Below, piece by piece: positions 16,721-25,063 of a stretch of 64,000 nucleotides of DNA. This DNA is from Ruminococcus sp. (GTDB lineage: Bacteria; Bacillota; Clostridia; Oscillospirales; Acutalibacteraceae). Where the stretch lies: contig SFCS01000001.1 of assembly GCA_004558485.1 (NCBI GenBank), forward strand, positions 50,981-114,980. Reading direction: 5' to 3'. The notes below the pieces were generated by a model. The model was not told the origin of the DNA. It saw only the letters and a list, made by a program, of their open reading frames with translations, and ran no database searches. Numbering within the stretch: position 1 is the stretch's first letter; every line of letters starts with the position of its first letter. The translations under genes were made by a program, and so were the position numbers.

Positions 16721-18999
16721 TCTTATGTGCCAAATGCGGAAAACGGCCGGCGGTCGTTTTTGTGACGCGCGTTGAGGGAGAAAAGACGATCAACGAGGGG
16801 TATTGTCTGTCCTGTGCAAAGGAGCTGAACATCAAACCGGTCACCGACATGCTGGATAAATTCGGCGTGGGAGACGAGGAGCTGGAGCAGATGGAGTCGC
16901 AGATGAGCGACATCATGAACGGCGACCTCAACGACGGTGAGGACGGCTTCAGCCAGGGCGGCGCGCCTGCGTTTCCGTTTTTGCAAAACCTCTTCGGCGG
17001 CGCGGGGGGGCATCCCCACAAGGCGGATGCCGCAGAAGGCGGCAGAAAGGAAAAAGAAAAGAAGGACAGTGCCCAAAAAGAGAAAAAGCGGCGTTTTCTC
17101 GGACAGTACTGCACCGATCTCACCAAAAAGGCGCGCGAGGGACTGACCGATCCCATCATCGGACGGGAGCGGGAGATCTACCGCGTGACGCAGATTTTGG
17201 CGCGGCGCACAAAAAACAACCCCTGTCTCATCGGCGAGCCGGGCGTCGGCAAGACCGCCGTGGCGGAAGGGCTGGCGCAGCGCATTGCCGCAGGGGAGGT
17301 GCCCGTGCGGCTGCAAAACAAGGAGGTGTTTCTGCTCGATCTCACGGCGCTCGTCGCGGGCACGCAATTCCGCGGACAGTTTGAAAGCCGCATCAAGGGA
17401 CTTATTGACGAGGTGAAGGCCGAGGGCAACATCATTCTGTTTATCGACGAGGTGCACAGCCTTGTCGGCACGGGCGACTCCGAGGGGAGCATGTCCGCGG
17501 CGAACATTCTGAAGCCTGCGCTGTCCCGCGGCGAAATTCAGGTCATCGGTGCGACCACCTTCAACGAATATCGCAAATATATCGAAAAGGACGCGGCACT
17601 GGAGCGGCGTTTCCAGCCGGTGACAGTGGAGGAGCCGTCGATGGAGGACACGCTTGAAATTTTGAAGGGCATCCGCTCACGGTATGAGGAATATCACGGC
17701 GTCGCCCTGTCCGACGATATCCTGTCGCGCGCCGTAACGCTGTCGGAGCGGTATATCACCGACCGTTTTCTGCCGGACAAGGCGATCGACCTTGTGGACG
17801 AGGCATCTGCGGCGGCATCGCTTGCCAACAAGGAGGCGGTGCGCTATGCGGCGCTGCAGCATGACTGCAACAGCCTGCGCGAGGAAGAAAAGGCGCAGAT
17901 GGATGCGGAGAGCGTTGACTATGAAAAGCTCGCTAACCTGCGCGCCGATCTCATGAAGACCGAGGACGAGGCGAAGGCACTGGAGCCTGCCGCCCTACAC
18001 GCACCGGTGACGGCGGCACATCTGGCGCGGGTCATCGAGCTGTGGACGGGCATCCCCGCCGCAAAGATTGAAGAAAGCGAGCTTGCGCGTCTGGCGGGAC
18101 TGGAGGAGCACCTGCGCGAGAAGATCATCGGGCAGGACGAGGCGGTGCATCTTGTGGCAAACGCCGTGCGCCGCAGCCGCGTGCAGATCAGCCCGCAGCA
18201 CCGTCCCGCGTCCTTCATTTTTGTCGGTCCGACCGGTGTCGGCAAGACGGAGCTTGTGAAGGTGCTGGCGGCGGAGCTGTTCGACACACCGGAAACGCTC
18301 ATAAGACTCGACATGTCCGAGTTCATGGAAAAGCACTCCGTATCCCGCATCATCGGCTCGCCGCCGGGCTATGTCGGCTATGACGAGGCGGGACAGCTCA
18401 CCGAAAAGGTGCGCCGCAAGCCCTATTCCGTTTTGCTGTTTGACGAGATCGAAAAGGCGCATCCCGATGTGCTCAACATCCTGCTGCAGATTCTGGACGA
18501 GGGCAGGGTCACCGACGCGCACGGGCGCGTGGTGAGCTTTGCCAACACCGTCATCGTGATGACCTCGAACGCGGGCAGCCGCTTTGCAGAAAACCTGCTC
18601 GGCTTCGGCAAAAACGAGTCGGAGGGCAGTCGCGATCGCGCAATGAAGGCGCTGCGCGAATTTTTGCGCCCCGAATTCATCGGCAGAGTAGACGAGGTGG
18701 TCTATTTTGCACCGCTGACGGAGGAAAGCTTTGTGAAGATCGCCGCCTTGATGCTGAACGGGCTCAAAGCACCGCTCGCGGAAAAGGGCATCGCCTTCTC
18801 GTTCACGACCGCCGCGGCGGAGAAGCTGGCGCATATGGCGTTCGGCGGCAAGCGCGGCGCGCGCGATCTGCGCAACGCCGTGCGGCGTGAGGCGGAGGAT
18901 CGCATCGCGTCGCTGCTCGTGGAGCGCTATGCCGTGCCGCCGCGAGAGATCATTCTGGCGACCGACGACGCCGGCGAGATCACGCTGAAAACGCAATAA
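16717..18999 (+). CDS. Clp ATPase with N-terminal zinc finger (ClpE-like)
   Basis: 760 residues. A CxxC-x22-CxxC zinc finger (Cys4, 7, 30, 33) is followed by a Gly/Lys-rich linker and two AAA+ modules: Walker A GEPGVGKT at 173-180 and GPTGVGKT near 503-510, with Walker B LFIDEVH and LLFDEIE. A short middle region sits near 390-430. The LGF tripeptide near 627, where ClpP-binding loops lie, suggests a ClpP partner. It lacks the ClpC N-domain repeats and so fits ClpE best. It unfolds proteins for degradation. There is no ctsR or mcsAB next to it, which is unusual for this family. It overlaps pgsA by ATGA. Confidence 0.85.
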   Translation: MILCAKCGKRPAVVFVTRVEGEKTINEGYCLSCAKELNIKPVTDMLDKFGVGDEELEQMESQMSDIMNGDLNDGEDGFSQGGAPAFPFLQNLFGGAGGHPHKADAAEGGRKEKEKKDSAQKEKKRRFLGQYCTDLTKKAREGLTDPIIGREREIYRVTQILARRTKNNPCLIGEPGVGKTAVAEGLAQRIAAGEVPVRLQNKEVFLLDLTALVAGTQFRGQFESRIKGLIDEVKAEGNIILFIDEVHSLVGTGDSEGSMSAANILKPALSRGEIQVIGATTFNEYRKYIEKDAALERRFQPVTVEEPSMEDTLEILKGIRSRYEEYHGVALSDDILSRAVTLSERYITDRFLPDKAIDLVDEASAAASLANKEAVRYAALQHDCNSLREEEKAQMDAESVDYEKLANLRADLMKTEDEAKALEPAALHAPVTAAHLARVIELWTGIPAAKIEESELARLAGLEEHLREKIIGQDEAVHLVANAVRRSRVQISPQHRPASFIFVGPTGVGKTELVKVLAAELFDTPETLIRLDMSEFMEKHSVSRIIGSPPGYVGYDEAGQLTEKVRRKPYSVLLFDEIEKAHPDVLNILLQILDEGRVTDAHGRVVSFANTVIVMTSNAGSRFAENLLGFGKNESEGSRDRAMKALREFLRPEFIGRVDEVVYFAPLTEESFVKIAALMLNGLKAPLAEKGIAFSFTTAAAEKLAHMAFGGKRGARDLRNAVRREAEDRIASLLVERYAVPPREIILATDDAGEITLKTQ

Positions 19000-19003
19000 T
19001 TTC

Positions 19004-19036
19004 GCAAAAAGCGGCGTTTCCCCTTGCTTTTTTTGC
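19004..19036 (+). terminator. Weak terminator after clpE-like, overlapping the fba promoter
   Basis: GCAAAAAGC (19004-19012) can pair with the GC-T7-GC stretch at 19026-19036 across a 13-base loop, with T residues in the 3' arm. The stem is AT-rich and weak, and its 3' arm contains the -35 box of the next promoter. Confidence 0.35.
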
Positions 19037-19052
19037 AAAATGGCAGTATACT
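19024..19052 (+). promoter_or_regulatory. Sigma-A promoter of fba
   Basis: TTGCTT at 19024-19029, 17-bp spacer, TATACT at 19047-19052, 32 bases before the ATG. Confidence 0.7.
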
Positions 19053-19084
19053 GATGGAGTAAAAAATGTTCGGAGGTAGATAGT

Positions 19085-19948
19085 ATGTTAGTATCCGCAA
19101 AAGACATGTTGACCAAAGCAAAGGCAGGCCATTATGCTGTCGGTCATTTCAACATCAACAACCTGGAATGGGCGAAGGCCGTTCTGCTCACCGCAGAAGA
19201 GCTGAGATCCCCTGTGATCCTCGGTGTTTCCGAGGGCGCGGGCAAGTATATGTGCGGCTATAAGACCATCGTCGGTATGGTCAACGGCATGCTCGAAAGC
19301 CTCAAGATCACCGTTCCGGTTGCGCTGCACCTGGATCACGGAAGCTATGAAGGCGCGCTCGCCTGTGTTGAGGCGGGTTTCTCCTCCATCATGTTTGACG
19401 GCTCGCATTATCCGATCGCCGAGAACATCGAAAAGACCAAGGAGCTTGTGCGCATCGCCAACGAAAAGGGGCTGTCGCTGGAGGCCGAGGTCGGCGCTAT
19501 CGGCGGCGAAGAGGACGGCGTTGTCGGTATGGGCGAATGCGCCGATCCCGATGAATGTAAGGCGATTGCCGATCTCGGCGTGACCATGCTGGCTGCCGGC
19601 ATCGGCAACATCCACGGCAAATACCCCGAGAACTGGCCGGGTCTGCGCTTCGATGTGCTGGAAAAGGTGCAGGAAAAGACCGGCGCTATGCCGCTCGTGC
19701 TGCACGGCGGCACCGGCATTCCGGCAGATATGATCAAGAAGGCGATCTCACTCGGCGTGTCCAAGATCAATGTCAACACCGAGTGTCAGCTCGCATTTGC
19801 TGCGGCGACCCGCAAGTATATCGAAGAGGGCAAGGATCTTGAGGGCAAGGGCTTTGACCCCCGTAAGCTGCTCGCTCCCGGTTTCGAGGCGATCAAAGAG
19901 ACCGTCCGCGAAAAGATGGAGCTGTTCGGCAGCATCGGTAAGGCATAA
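19085..19948 (+). CDS. fba: Class II fructose-bisphosphate aldolase
   Basis: 287 residues. Zinc-dependent aldolase with catalytic Asp84 and zinc ligand His85 in LHLDHG, further ligands in EAEVGAIGG, GNIHGKYP and LHGGTG, and the phosphate-binding NVNTE. It splits fructose-1,6-bisphosphate to two triose phosphates in glycolysis, and runs in reverse in gluconeogenesis. Codon choice is noticeably more biased than in neighbours (AAG, ATC and GGC dominate), as expected of a highly expressed gene. It has its own promoter, a CGGAGGTAGATAGT ribosome site and a strong terminator. Confidence 0.95.
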   Translation: MLVSAKDMLTKAKAGHYAVGHFNINNLEWAKAVLLTAEELRSPVILGVSEGAGKYMCGYKTIVGMVNGMLESLKITVPVALHLDHGSYEGALACVEAGFSSIMFDGSHYPIAENIEKTKELVRIANEKGLSLEAEVGAIGGEEDGVVGMGECADPDECKAIADLGVTMLAAGIGNIHGKYPENWPGLRFDVLEKVQEKTGAMPLVLHGGTGIPADMIKKAISLGVSKINVNTECQLAFAAATRKYIEEGKDLEGKGFDPRKLLAPGFEAIKETVREKMELFGSIGKA

Positions 19949-19974
19949 GCGGTCGAAAAACAGAATTTTTTGGA

Positions 19975-20014
19975 AGAAAGCGCCGAAGATACGGCGCTTT
20001 CTCTTTATTTTTTG
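19975..20014 (+). terminator. Rho-independent terminator of fba
   Basis: An 11-bp perfect stem (19975-19985 with 19992-20002), a 6-base loop, then CTTTATTTTTTG. Confidence 0.9.
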
Positions 20015-20035
20015 TGGGAATCGGACATTCGGTAG

Positions 20036-20064
20036 TTGTAAAAAAAGCGGGAACATGGTATACT
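20036..20064 (+). promoter_or_regulatory. Sigma-A promoter of the rnf operon
   Basis: TTGTAA at 20036-20041, 17-bp spacer, TATACT at 20059-20064, 28 bases before rnfC. Confidence 0.75.
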
Positions 20065-20091
20065 GCTAACATATACAGTTGGAGGTGTGTT

Positions 20092-21426
20092 ATGGGGAAG
20101 ACATTTCGCGGCGGTGTCCATCCGTTTGACGGAAAAGCGCTGACGGCAGATGCCGCGGTGCAAAAGCTGACGCCGACGGGCGATGCGGTGTATCCGCTGC
20201 GTCAGCATATCGGAAAGCCCGCCCTGCCGCTTGTAAAAAAAGGGGATGCCGTTTCGGTCGGGCAGCAGATCGCCGCGGCGGCGGACGGCCTTTCGGCGTG
20301 CATTTGCAGTGCGGTTTCCGGCACGGTGAAAGCGATCGAGCCGCGCCTTTGCATTTCCGGCAGTCGGGTGACGGCGATCGTCATCGACAACGACGGACGG
20401 TATACGCCGCTGCCCACACTGGGGCAGGAGCGCAGCTTTCACGGCATGGACAACGGCGAGATCCGCGCGATCGCGCGCGCGGCGGGCATCGTGGGACTGG
20501 GCGGCGCGGGTTTCCCGACCGACACAAAGCTCACGCCCGCCGAGGACAATGCCATCGAATATGTCCTCATAAACGGCGCGGAATGTGAGCCGTATCTCAC
20601 CTCGGACTATCGCCTGATGCTGGAAAACACCGAGGAATTGCTGACGGGCATCCGCATTTTACTGCAAATGTTTCCGAACGCGGTCGGCGTCATCGGCATC
20701 GAAGATAACAAACCGGAGGCTGTCAAAAAGCTGACGCATCTGACCGAGACGCATCCGCGCGTGCGCGTGTGCCCCCTCAAAACGAAATACCCGCAGGGCG
20801 GCGAGCGGGCGCTTATTTATGCCGTCACCGGCAGAAAGGTGCACACGGGCGTTTTGCCCTATCAGATGGGCTGCATTGTGCACAATGTCGCAACGGTCAT
20901 CGCGCTTTATCGCGCGGTGTGCCGCCAAACGCCGCTTCTCAGCCGTGTCATCACGCTTTCCGGCGATGCGTTCCGCACCGTCGGCAATTTTGAGGTGCCG
21001 ATCGGGACAAGCCTTGCCGAGGTTGCAGACGCGGCGGGCGGGTTCAAAAAAGAACCGCAAAAGCTCATTGTCGGCGGCCCGATGATGGGCACGGCGCTGG
21101 CGGCGCTCGATGTGCCGACGCTGAAAACGACCTCGGCGCTCTTGGCATTCACCGATGACAGCGCCGCGCGAAGCACGGAAACGGCGTGCATTCGCTGCGG
21201 TCGCTGCGTGACGGCGTGCCCCGCCTTTTTGGTGCCGCAGCAGATGGTGCGCGCGGTGCGCAAGGGGGACATGGATCGGTTTCAGACGCTCGGCGGCATG
21301 GAGTGTATCTCCTGCGGGAGCTGCTCGTATATCTGTCCGGCGCACATCCGCCTGACACAGCGGTTTGTCACGGCGAAAGCCGTTGTCGCCGCCGACCGCA
21401 AACGCGAGAAGGAGGGAAAGAAATGA
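20092..21426 (+). CDS. rnfC: Rnf complex subunit RnfC
   Basis: 444 residues. The N-terminus FRGGVHPFDGK, a Rossmann-like NADH/FMN region (GLGGAGFPTDTKL, INGAECEPYLTSDYRLM) and two [4Fe-4S] motifs near the C-terminus (CIRCGRCVTACP, CISCGSCSYICP) define RnfC. It is the cytoplasmic subunit that exchanges electrons with NAD(H). The complex couples reduced ferredoxin oxidation to NAD+ reduction and pumps Na+ or H+. ATG 20092 follows GGAGGTGTGTT. First gene of rnfCDGEAB; overlaps rnfD by ATGA. Confidence 0.95.
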   Translation: MGKTFRGGVHPFDGKALTADAAVQKLTPTGDAVYPLRQHIGKPALPLVKKGDAVSVGQQIAAAADGLSACICSAVSGTVKAIEPRLCISGSRVTAIVIDNDGRYTPLPTLGQERSFHGMDNGEIRAIARAAGIVGLGGAGFPTDTKLTPAEDNAIEYVLINGAECEPYLTSDYRLMLENTEELLTGIRILLQMFPNAVGVIGIEDNKPEAVKKLTHLTETHPRVRVCPLKTKYPQGGERALIYAVTGRKVHTGVLPYQMGCIVHNVATVIALYRAVCRQTPLLSRVITLSGDAFRTVGNFEVPIGTSLAEVADAAGGFKKEPQKLIVGGPMMGTALAALDVPTLKTTSALLAFTDDSAARSTETACIRCGRCVTACPAFLVPQQMVRAVRKGDMDRFQTLGGMECISCGSCSYICPAHIRLTQRFVTAKAVVAADRKREKEGKK

Positions 21427-22376
21427 GCGAGCTGCGTCATGTTTCACTGTCGCCGCATATCCATGCGCCGACCGACACGAAAACACTTATGCGCTGCGTG
21501 CTGCTTTCCCTGCTGCCCGCCGGTGTGTTCGGCGTGTGGAACTTTGGGTGGCGGGCGCTGGCGGTCATTGCGCTTTGCGCTGCCGTGTGCGTTTTGACGG
21601 AATTCTTGTATGAAAAGCTCATGAAGCTGCCGGTCACGGTCGGCGATTGCAGCGCCGCCGTGACAGGTGTGCTTTTGGCGTATACTCTACCCGCGACCGT
21701 CCCTCTGTGGATGGCGGCGCTCGGCAGCGTGTTTGCCGTTCTGATCGTGAAAATGCTGTTCGGAGGACTGGGGCAGAACTTCATGAATCCCGCGCTGGCG
21801 GCGCGCTGTTTCCTGCTCATTTCGTTCGGCGGCGCGATGACCTCCTACCCTGCGGGCGTGGACGGCGTGACCGGCGCCACACCGCTGGCGGTCGTGAAGG
21901 CGGGCGAGTCCGTTGACCTGCTCACGATGCTGCTCGGCACGCACGGCGGCTGCATCGGCGAGATCTCTGCGGCGGCGATCCTGATCGGCGGGATCTATCT
22001 TTGCGTGCGGCGGGTCATCGCCCCGCGCATCCCGCTTGTGTATATTGGCAGCTTTGTGCTGTCGGTGACGGTCATTTCCCTTCTGCGCGGCAGCGGGCTG
22101 CCGACGGGCGCTTTCCTGCTGACGCAGGTGTGCGGCGGCGGACTGCTGCTCGGTGCGGTCTTCATGGCGACCGACTATGTGACAAGCCCCGTGACGCAGG
22201 GCGGTCAGTGGATCTATGCCGCGTTCATCGGCATTTTGACTGCCGTTTTCCGTCTCCTCGGCTCGACTGCCGAGGGCGTATCCTATGCGATCGTGCTCGG
22301 CAACATCTTGGTGCCGCTCATTGAACGCATGACGATGCCGAAGCCCTTCGGCGTCAAAAAGGAGCGTGCCGCATGA
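21423..22376 (+). CDS. rnfD: Rnf complex subunit RnfD
   Basis: 317 residues with about nine membrane helices. The flavinylation motif DGVTGAT ends at Thr153, the expected site of covalent FMN added by ApbE on the outer side of the membrane. Family segments are GGLGQNFMNPALAARCFL and FMATDYVTSPVTQGG. It passes electrons and carries ions across the membrane with RnfG. The ATG at 21423 overlaps the rnfC stop; the longer open frame lies within rnfC and is ignored. Confidence 0.95.
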   Translation: MSELRHVSLSPHIHAPTDTKTLMRCVLLSLLPAGVFGVWNFGWRALAVIALCAAVCVLTEFLYEKLMKLPVTVGDCSAAVTGVLLAYTLPATVPLWMAALGSVFAVLIVKMLFGGLGQNFMNPALAARCFLLISFGGAMTSYPAGVDGVTGATPLAVVKAGESVDLLTMLLGTHGGCIGEISAAAILIGGIYLCVRRVIAPRIPLVYIGSFVLSVTVISLLRGSGLPTGAFLLTQVCGGGLLLGAVFMATDYVTSPVTQGGQWIYAAFIGILTAVFRLLGSTAEGVSYAIVLGNILVPLIERMTMPKPFGVKKERAA

Positions 22377-22987
22377 AAAAACTGATAAAAGACGCGCTCA
22401 TTCTGTTTGCAATCACCTTGGTCGCGGGGGCGGCGCTCGGCGCAGTGTATGCCATCACAAAGCAGCCCATCGCGGACGCACAGCTTGCCGCAAGAGCCGC
22501 GGCATACACCGAAATTTTCCCCGATGCCGCCGACTTTGCGACGGACGACACGCTGACAAACGCGCTCGAGAACGCCGACGCCCTGTTGAAGGGCGCGGGG
22601 TTTGACACGGTCTCCGTCAGCGATGCGCTCTATGCGACCGACGCCGCGGGCGCGCGCATCGGCTGCGTCATGACGCTGTCCGGCAAGGGCTACGGCGGGG
22701 CGATCCAGCTCACGCTCGGCGTGACGGCACAAAACACCGTGAGCGGCATTTCCATCCTGTCGCAGAGCGAAACGGCGGGACTCGGCGCAAAATGCACCGA
22801 GGAGAGCTTCTACGGTCAGTTTGCCGGAAAGACGGCAACGACGCTCACCGTCGTCAAGACGGGTGCTGCGGGCGACACCGAGATCGACGCCATCAGCGGC
22901 GCGACCGTGACCTCCAAGGGCATCACCGAGGCGGTCAACGCCGGCATCTGGTTTGCACAAAATCCGATGGGAGGTGCCGGCGCATGA
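22373..22987 (+). CDS. rnfG: Rnf complex subunit RnfG (covalent FMN)
   Basis: 204 residues. One N-terminal membrane helix (about 8-28) precedes an extracytoplasmic FMN-binding domain with the flavinylation motif DAISGATVTS (Thr178). Other family features are GYGGAIQLTLGV and SETAGLGAK. It carries FMN covalently and acts between RnfD and the rest of the membrane arm. ApbE, its likely modifying enzyme, is encoded downstream at 26081. ATGA overlaps with both neighbours. Confidence 0.95.
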   Translation: MKKLIKDALILFAITLVAGAALGAVYAITKQPIADAQLAARAAAYTEIFPDAADFATDDTLTNALENADALLKGAGFDTVSVSDALYATDAAGARIGCVMTLSGKGYGGAIQLTLGVTAQNTVSGISILSQSETAGLGAKCTEESFYGQFAGKTATTLTVVKTGAAGDTEIDAISGATVTSKGITEAVNAGIWFAQNPMGGAGA

Positions 22988-23655
22988 AAACACCGCTCGA
23001 AAGACTATATAACGGTATCATCAAAGAGAACCCGACCTTTGTGCTGATGCTCGGCATGTGTCCGACGCTGGCGGTCACGACCGCCGCCGTCAACGGGCTC
23101 GGCATGGGACTTTCCACCATGGTGGTGTTGGCACTTTCCAATCTGATGATCTCGCTTTTGCGGCGGATCATTCCCGACAGCGTGCGCATGCCCGCCTATA
23201 TCGTCATCGTCGCGTCGTTCGTGACGGTGGTGCAGCTTTTGATGCAGGCGTTTGTCGGCTCGCTGTATGACACTTTGGGCATCTATATTCCGCTCATCGT
23301 GGTGAACTGCATCATCCTCGGGCGTGCGGAAAGCTATGCCTCGAAAAACCCGCCGATCGCGTCGCTTTTTGACGGCATCGGCATGGGTCTCGGCTTCACG
23401 GGCGCGCTCACCATTCTCGGCGCCCTGCGGGAGCTGATCGGCAACGGCACCGTTTTCGGATTGCGGCTGATCCCCGCGGACTTCACCGTGCCGATCTTCG
23501 TGTTGGCGCCGGGCGCGTTTTTCGTGCTCGCGGCGCTGACGGCGCTGCAAAACAAGCTCAAAGCGCCGTCAGCGACCAACCGAAAGGACAAAAAGTCCTG
23601 CACCGCCTGCGGCGGCTGCACGGCTTGTCAAGGCGGAGAGGAGGATGACCGATGA
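22984..23655 (+). CDS. rnfE: Rnf complex subunit RnfE with Cys-rich tail
   Basis: 223 residues with six membrane helices; family segments are ENPTFVLMLGMCPTLAVT and NCIILGRAESYAS. With RnfA it forms the membrane core that holds an iron-sulfur cluster. The odd part is the C-terminus: the last ~25 residues are hydrophilic and contain CTACGGCTAC, a CxxCxxCxxC pattern not needed for the fold. ATG 22984 overlaps the rnfG stop; the stop overlaps rnfA. Confidence 0.93.
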   Translation: MKTPLERLYNGIIKENPTFVLMLGMCPTLAVTTAAVNGLGMGLSTMVVLALSNLMISLLRRIIPDSVRMPAYIVIVASFVTVVQLLMQAFVGSLYDTLGIYIPLIVVNCIILGRAESYASKNPPIASLFDGIGMGLGFTGALTILGALRELIGNGTVFGLRLIPADFTVPIFVLAPGAFFVLAALTALQNKLKAPSATNRKDKKSCTACGGCTACQGGEEDDR

Positions 23656-24227
23656 ACACGCTTTTTTGGGTGCTGCTGTCCACCGCACTCATCAACAATG
23701 TGGTGCTCAGCCAGTTTTTGGGGCTTTGCCCGTTCCTCGGCGTCTCCAAGCAGATAAAGACCGCCGCCGGTATGGGTGCTGCGGTCATCTGTGTCATCAC
23801 GCTGTCCTCGGCACTCACCTGGCTTTTGTATAGCTTTGTGCTCGTGCCGCTCGGCCTTGCCTATCTGCAAACGATTGTGTTCATTCTCGTGATTGCGGCG
23901 CTCGTGCAGCTTGTGGAAATGGTTCTCAAACGCTACAGCGAGGGACTGTACCGCGCGCTCGGCGTCTATCTGCCGCTCATCACCACCAACTGTGCGGTGC
24001 TCGGTGCGGCGCTCACGAATGTACAAAATGAATACGGCTTTCTGACCGCTGTGGTCAGCGGATTCGGCACGGCGCTCGGCTTCACCGTCGCCATCGTCAT
24101 TATGGCGGGCGTGCGGGAGCGCATCGCGGACAACGATGTGCCGCAGGCGTTTCAGGGCATGCCCATCGTGCTGGTGACGGCGGGGCTGATGTCCATTGCG
24201 TTTTTCGGCTTTAAGTCGCTGCTGTAA
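23652..24227 (+). CDS. rnfA: Rnf complex subunit RnfA
   Basis: 191 residues, normal length, with six membrane helices. Family segments are NNVVLSQFLGLCPFLGVSK and TTNCAVLGAAL, each carrying one of the conserved cysteines thought to ligate the RnfA/E iron-sulfur cluster. It is a paralogue of RnfE with inverted topology. The start overlaps rnfE by ATGA. Confidence 0.95.
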   Translation: MNTLFWVLLSTALINNVVLSQFLGLCPFLGVSKQIKTAAGMGAAVICVITLSSALTWLLYSFVLVPLGLAYLQTIVFILVIAALVQLVEMVLKRYSEGLYRALGVYLPLITTNCAVLGAALTNVQNEYGFLTAVVSGFGTALGFTVAIVIMAGVRERIADNDVPQAFQGMPIVLVTAGLMSIAFFGFKSLL

Positions 24228-24241
24228 GGAGGGGATCGGAC

Positions 24242-25033
24242 ATGGAAGTGAGAGAGGTTCTGATCGCCGCAGGCGTGGTTGCCGGTTTGGGTCTGCTGCT
24301 GGGTATCGTTTTGGGAATAGCGGGCAAACTACTTGCGGCAGCAGTGAACGAAAAAGAGGTCGCAGTCAGGGCGTGTCTGCCCGGTGTCAACTGCGGTGCG
24401 TGCGGCTATGCCGGATGTGATGCCTATGCCGCGGCGGTGGTGGCGGAGACCGCGCCGACGAATCTCTGCGTGGCCGCAGGGGAAAAGGGCGCGAAGGAAA
24501 TTGCCGCCGTCATGGGAAAAGCGGCGGGCAAGGTGCAAAAGCGCGCCGCCGTGGTGCGCTGCTCCGGCAGCTGCAAGCACACGGGCGACAAATATATCTA
24601 TGACGGTGTTAAGACCTGCGCTGCGGCGGCGGTCGCGCCGGGCGGCGGACAAAGGGCTTGCGCATATGCCTGCCTTGGGTTCGGCGACTGCGCCGAGGCT
24701 TGCCCGCAGCAGTGCATCGACATCATAGACGGCGTGGCGGTGGTGCAGCAGGAGCGCTGTATCGCATGCGGCAAATGTGTGGCGGTGTGCCCGAAGGAGC
24801 TTATTACCGTGCAGGCGGCAGAGCGCCCCTACACGGTGCGCTGTTCCTCCCACGATAAGGGCAAGGCGGTCAAGGATGTCTGTGACATCGGCTGCATCGG
24901 CTGCGGACTTTGCGCAAAGGTTTGCCCCGTCGATGCAATCCAGATGGATCGCGATCTTGCCCACATCGATCAGGAGCTTTGCATCGCCTGCGGCGCCTGT
25001 GCGGAGAAATGCCCCGTTCATGTGATCTACTGA
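24242..25033 (+). CDS. rnfB: Rnf complex subunit RnfB (polyferredoxin)
   Basis: 263 residues. The N-terminal membrane helix (7-28) is followed by the four-cysteine cluster domain (CLPGVNCGACGYAGC), a second Cys-rich region (CLGFGDCAEACPQQC) and ferredoxin-type motifs CIACGKCVAVCP, CIGCGLCAKVCP and CIACGACAEKCP. RnfB accepts electrons from reduced ferredoxin and is the entry point of the complex. AAGGAGGGGATCGGAC precedes the ATG. It completes the canonical CDGEAB order. Confidence 0.95.
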   Translation: MEVREVLIAAGVVAGLGLLLGIVLGIAGKLLAAAVNEKEVAVRACLPGVNCGACGYAGCDAYAAAVVAETAPTNLCVAAGEKGAKEIAAVMGKAAGKVQKRAAVVRCSGSCKHTGDKYIYDGVKTCAAAAVAPGGGQRACAYACLGFGDCAEACPQQCIDIIDGVAVVQQERCIACGKCVAVCPKELITVQAAERPYTVRCSSHDKGKAVKDVCDIGCIGCGLCAKVCPVDAIQMDRDLAHIDQELCIACGACAEKCPVHVIY

Positions 25034-25063
25034 AATTTTTGCTGCCGCCGAGGAGGTGTAGCA

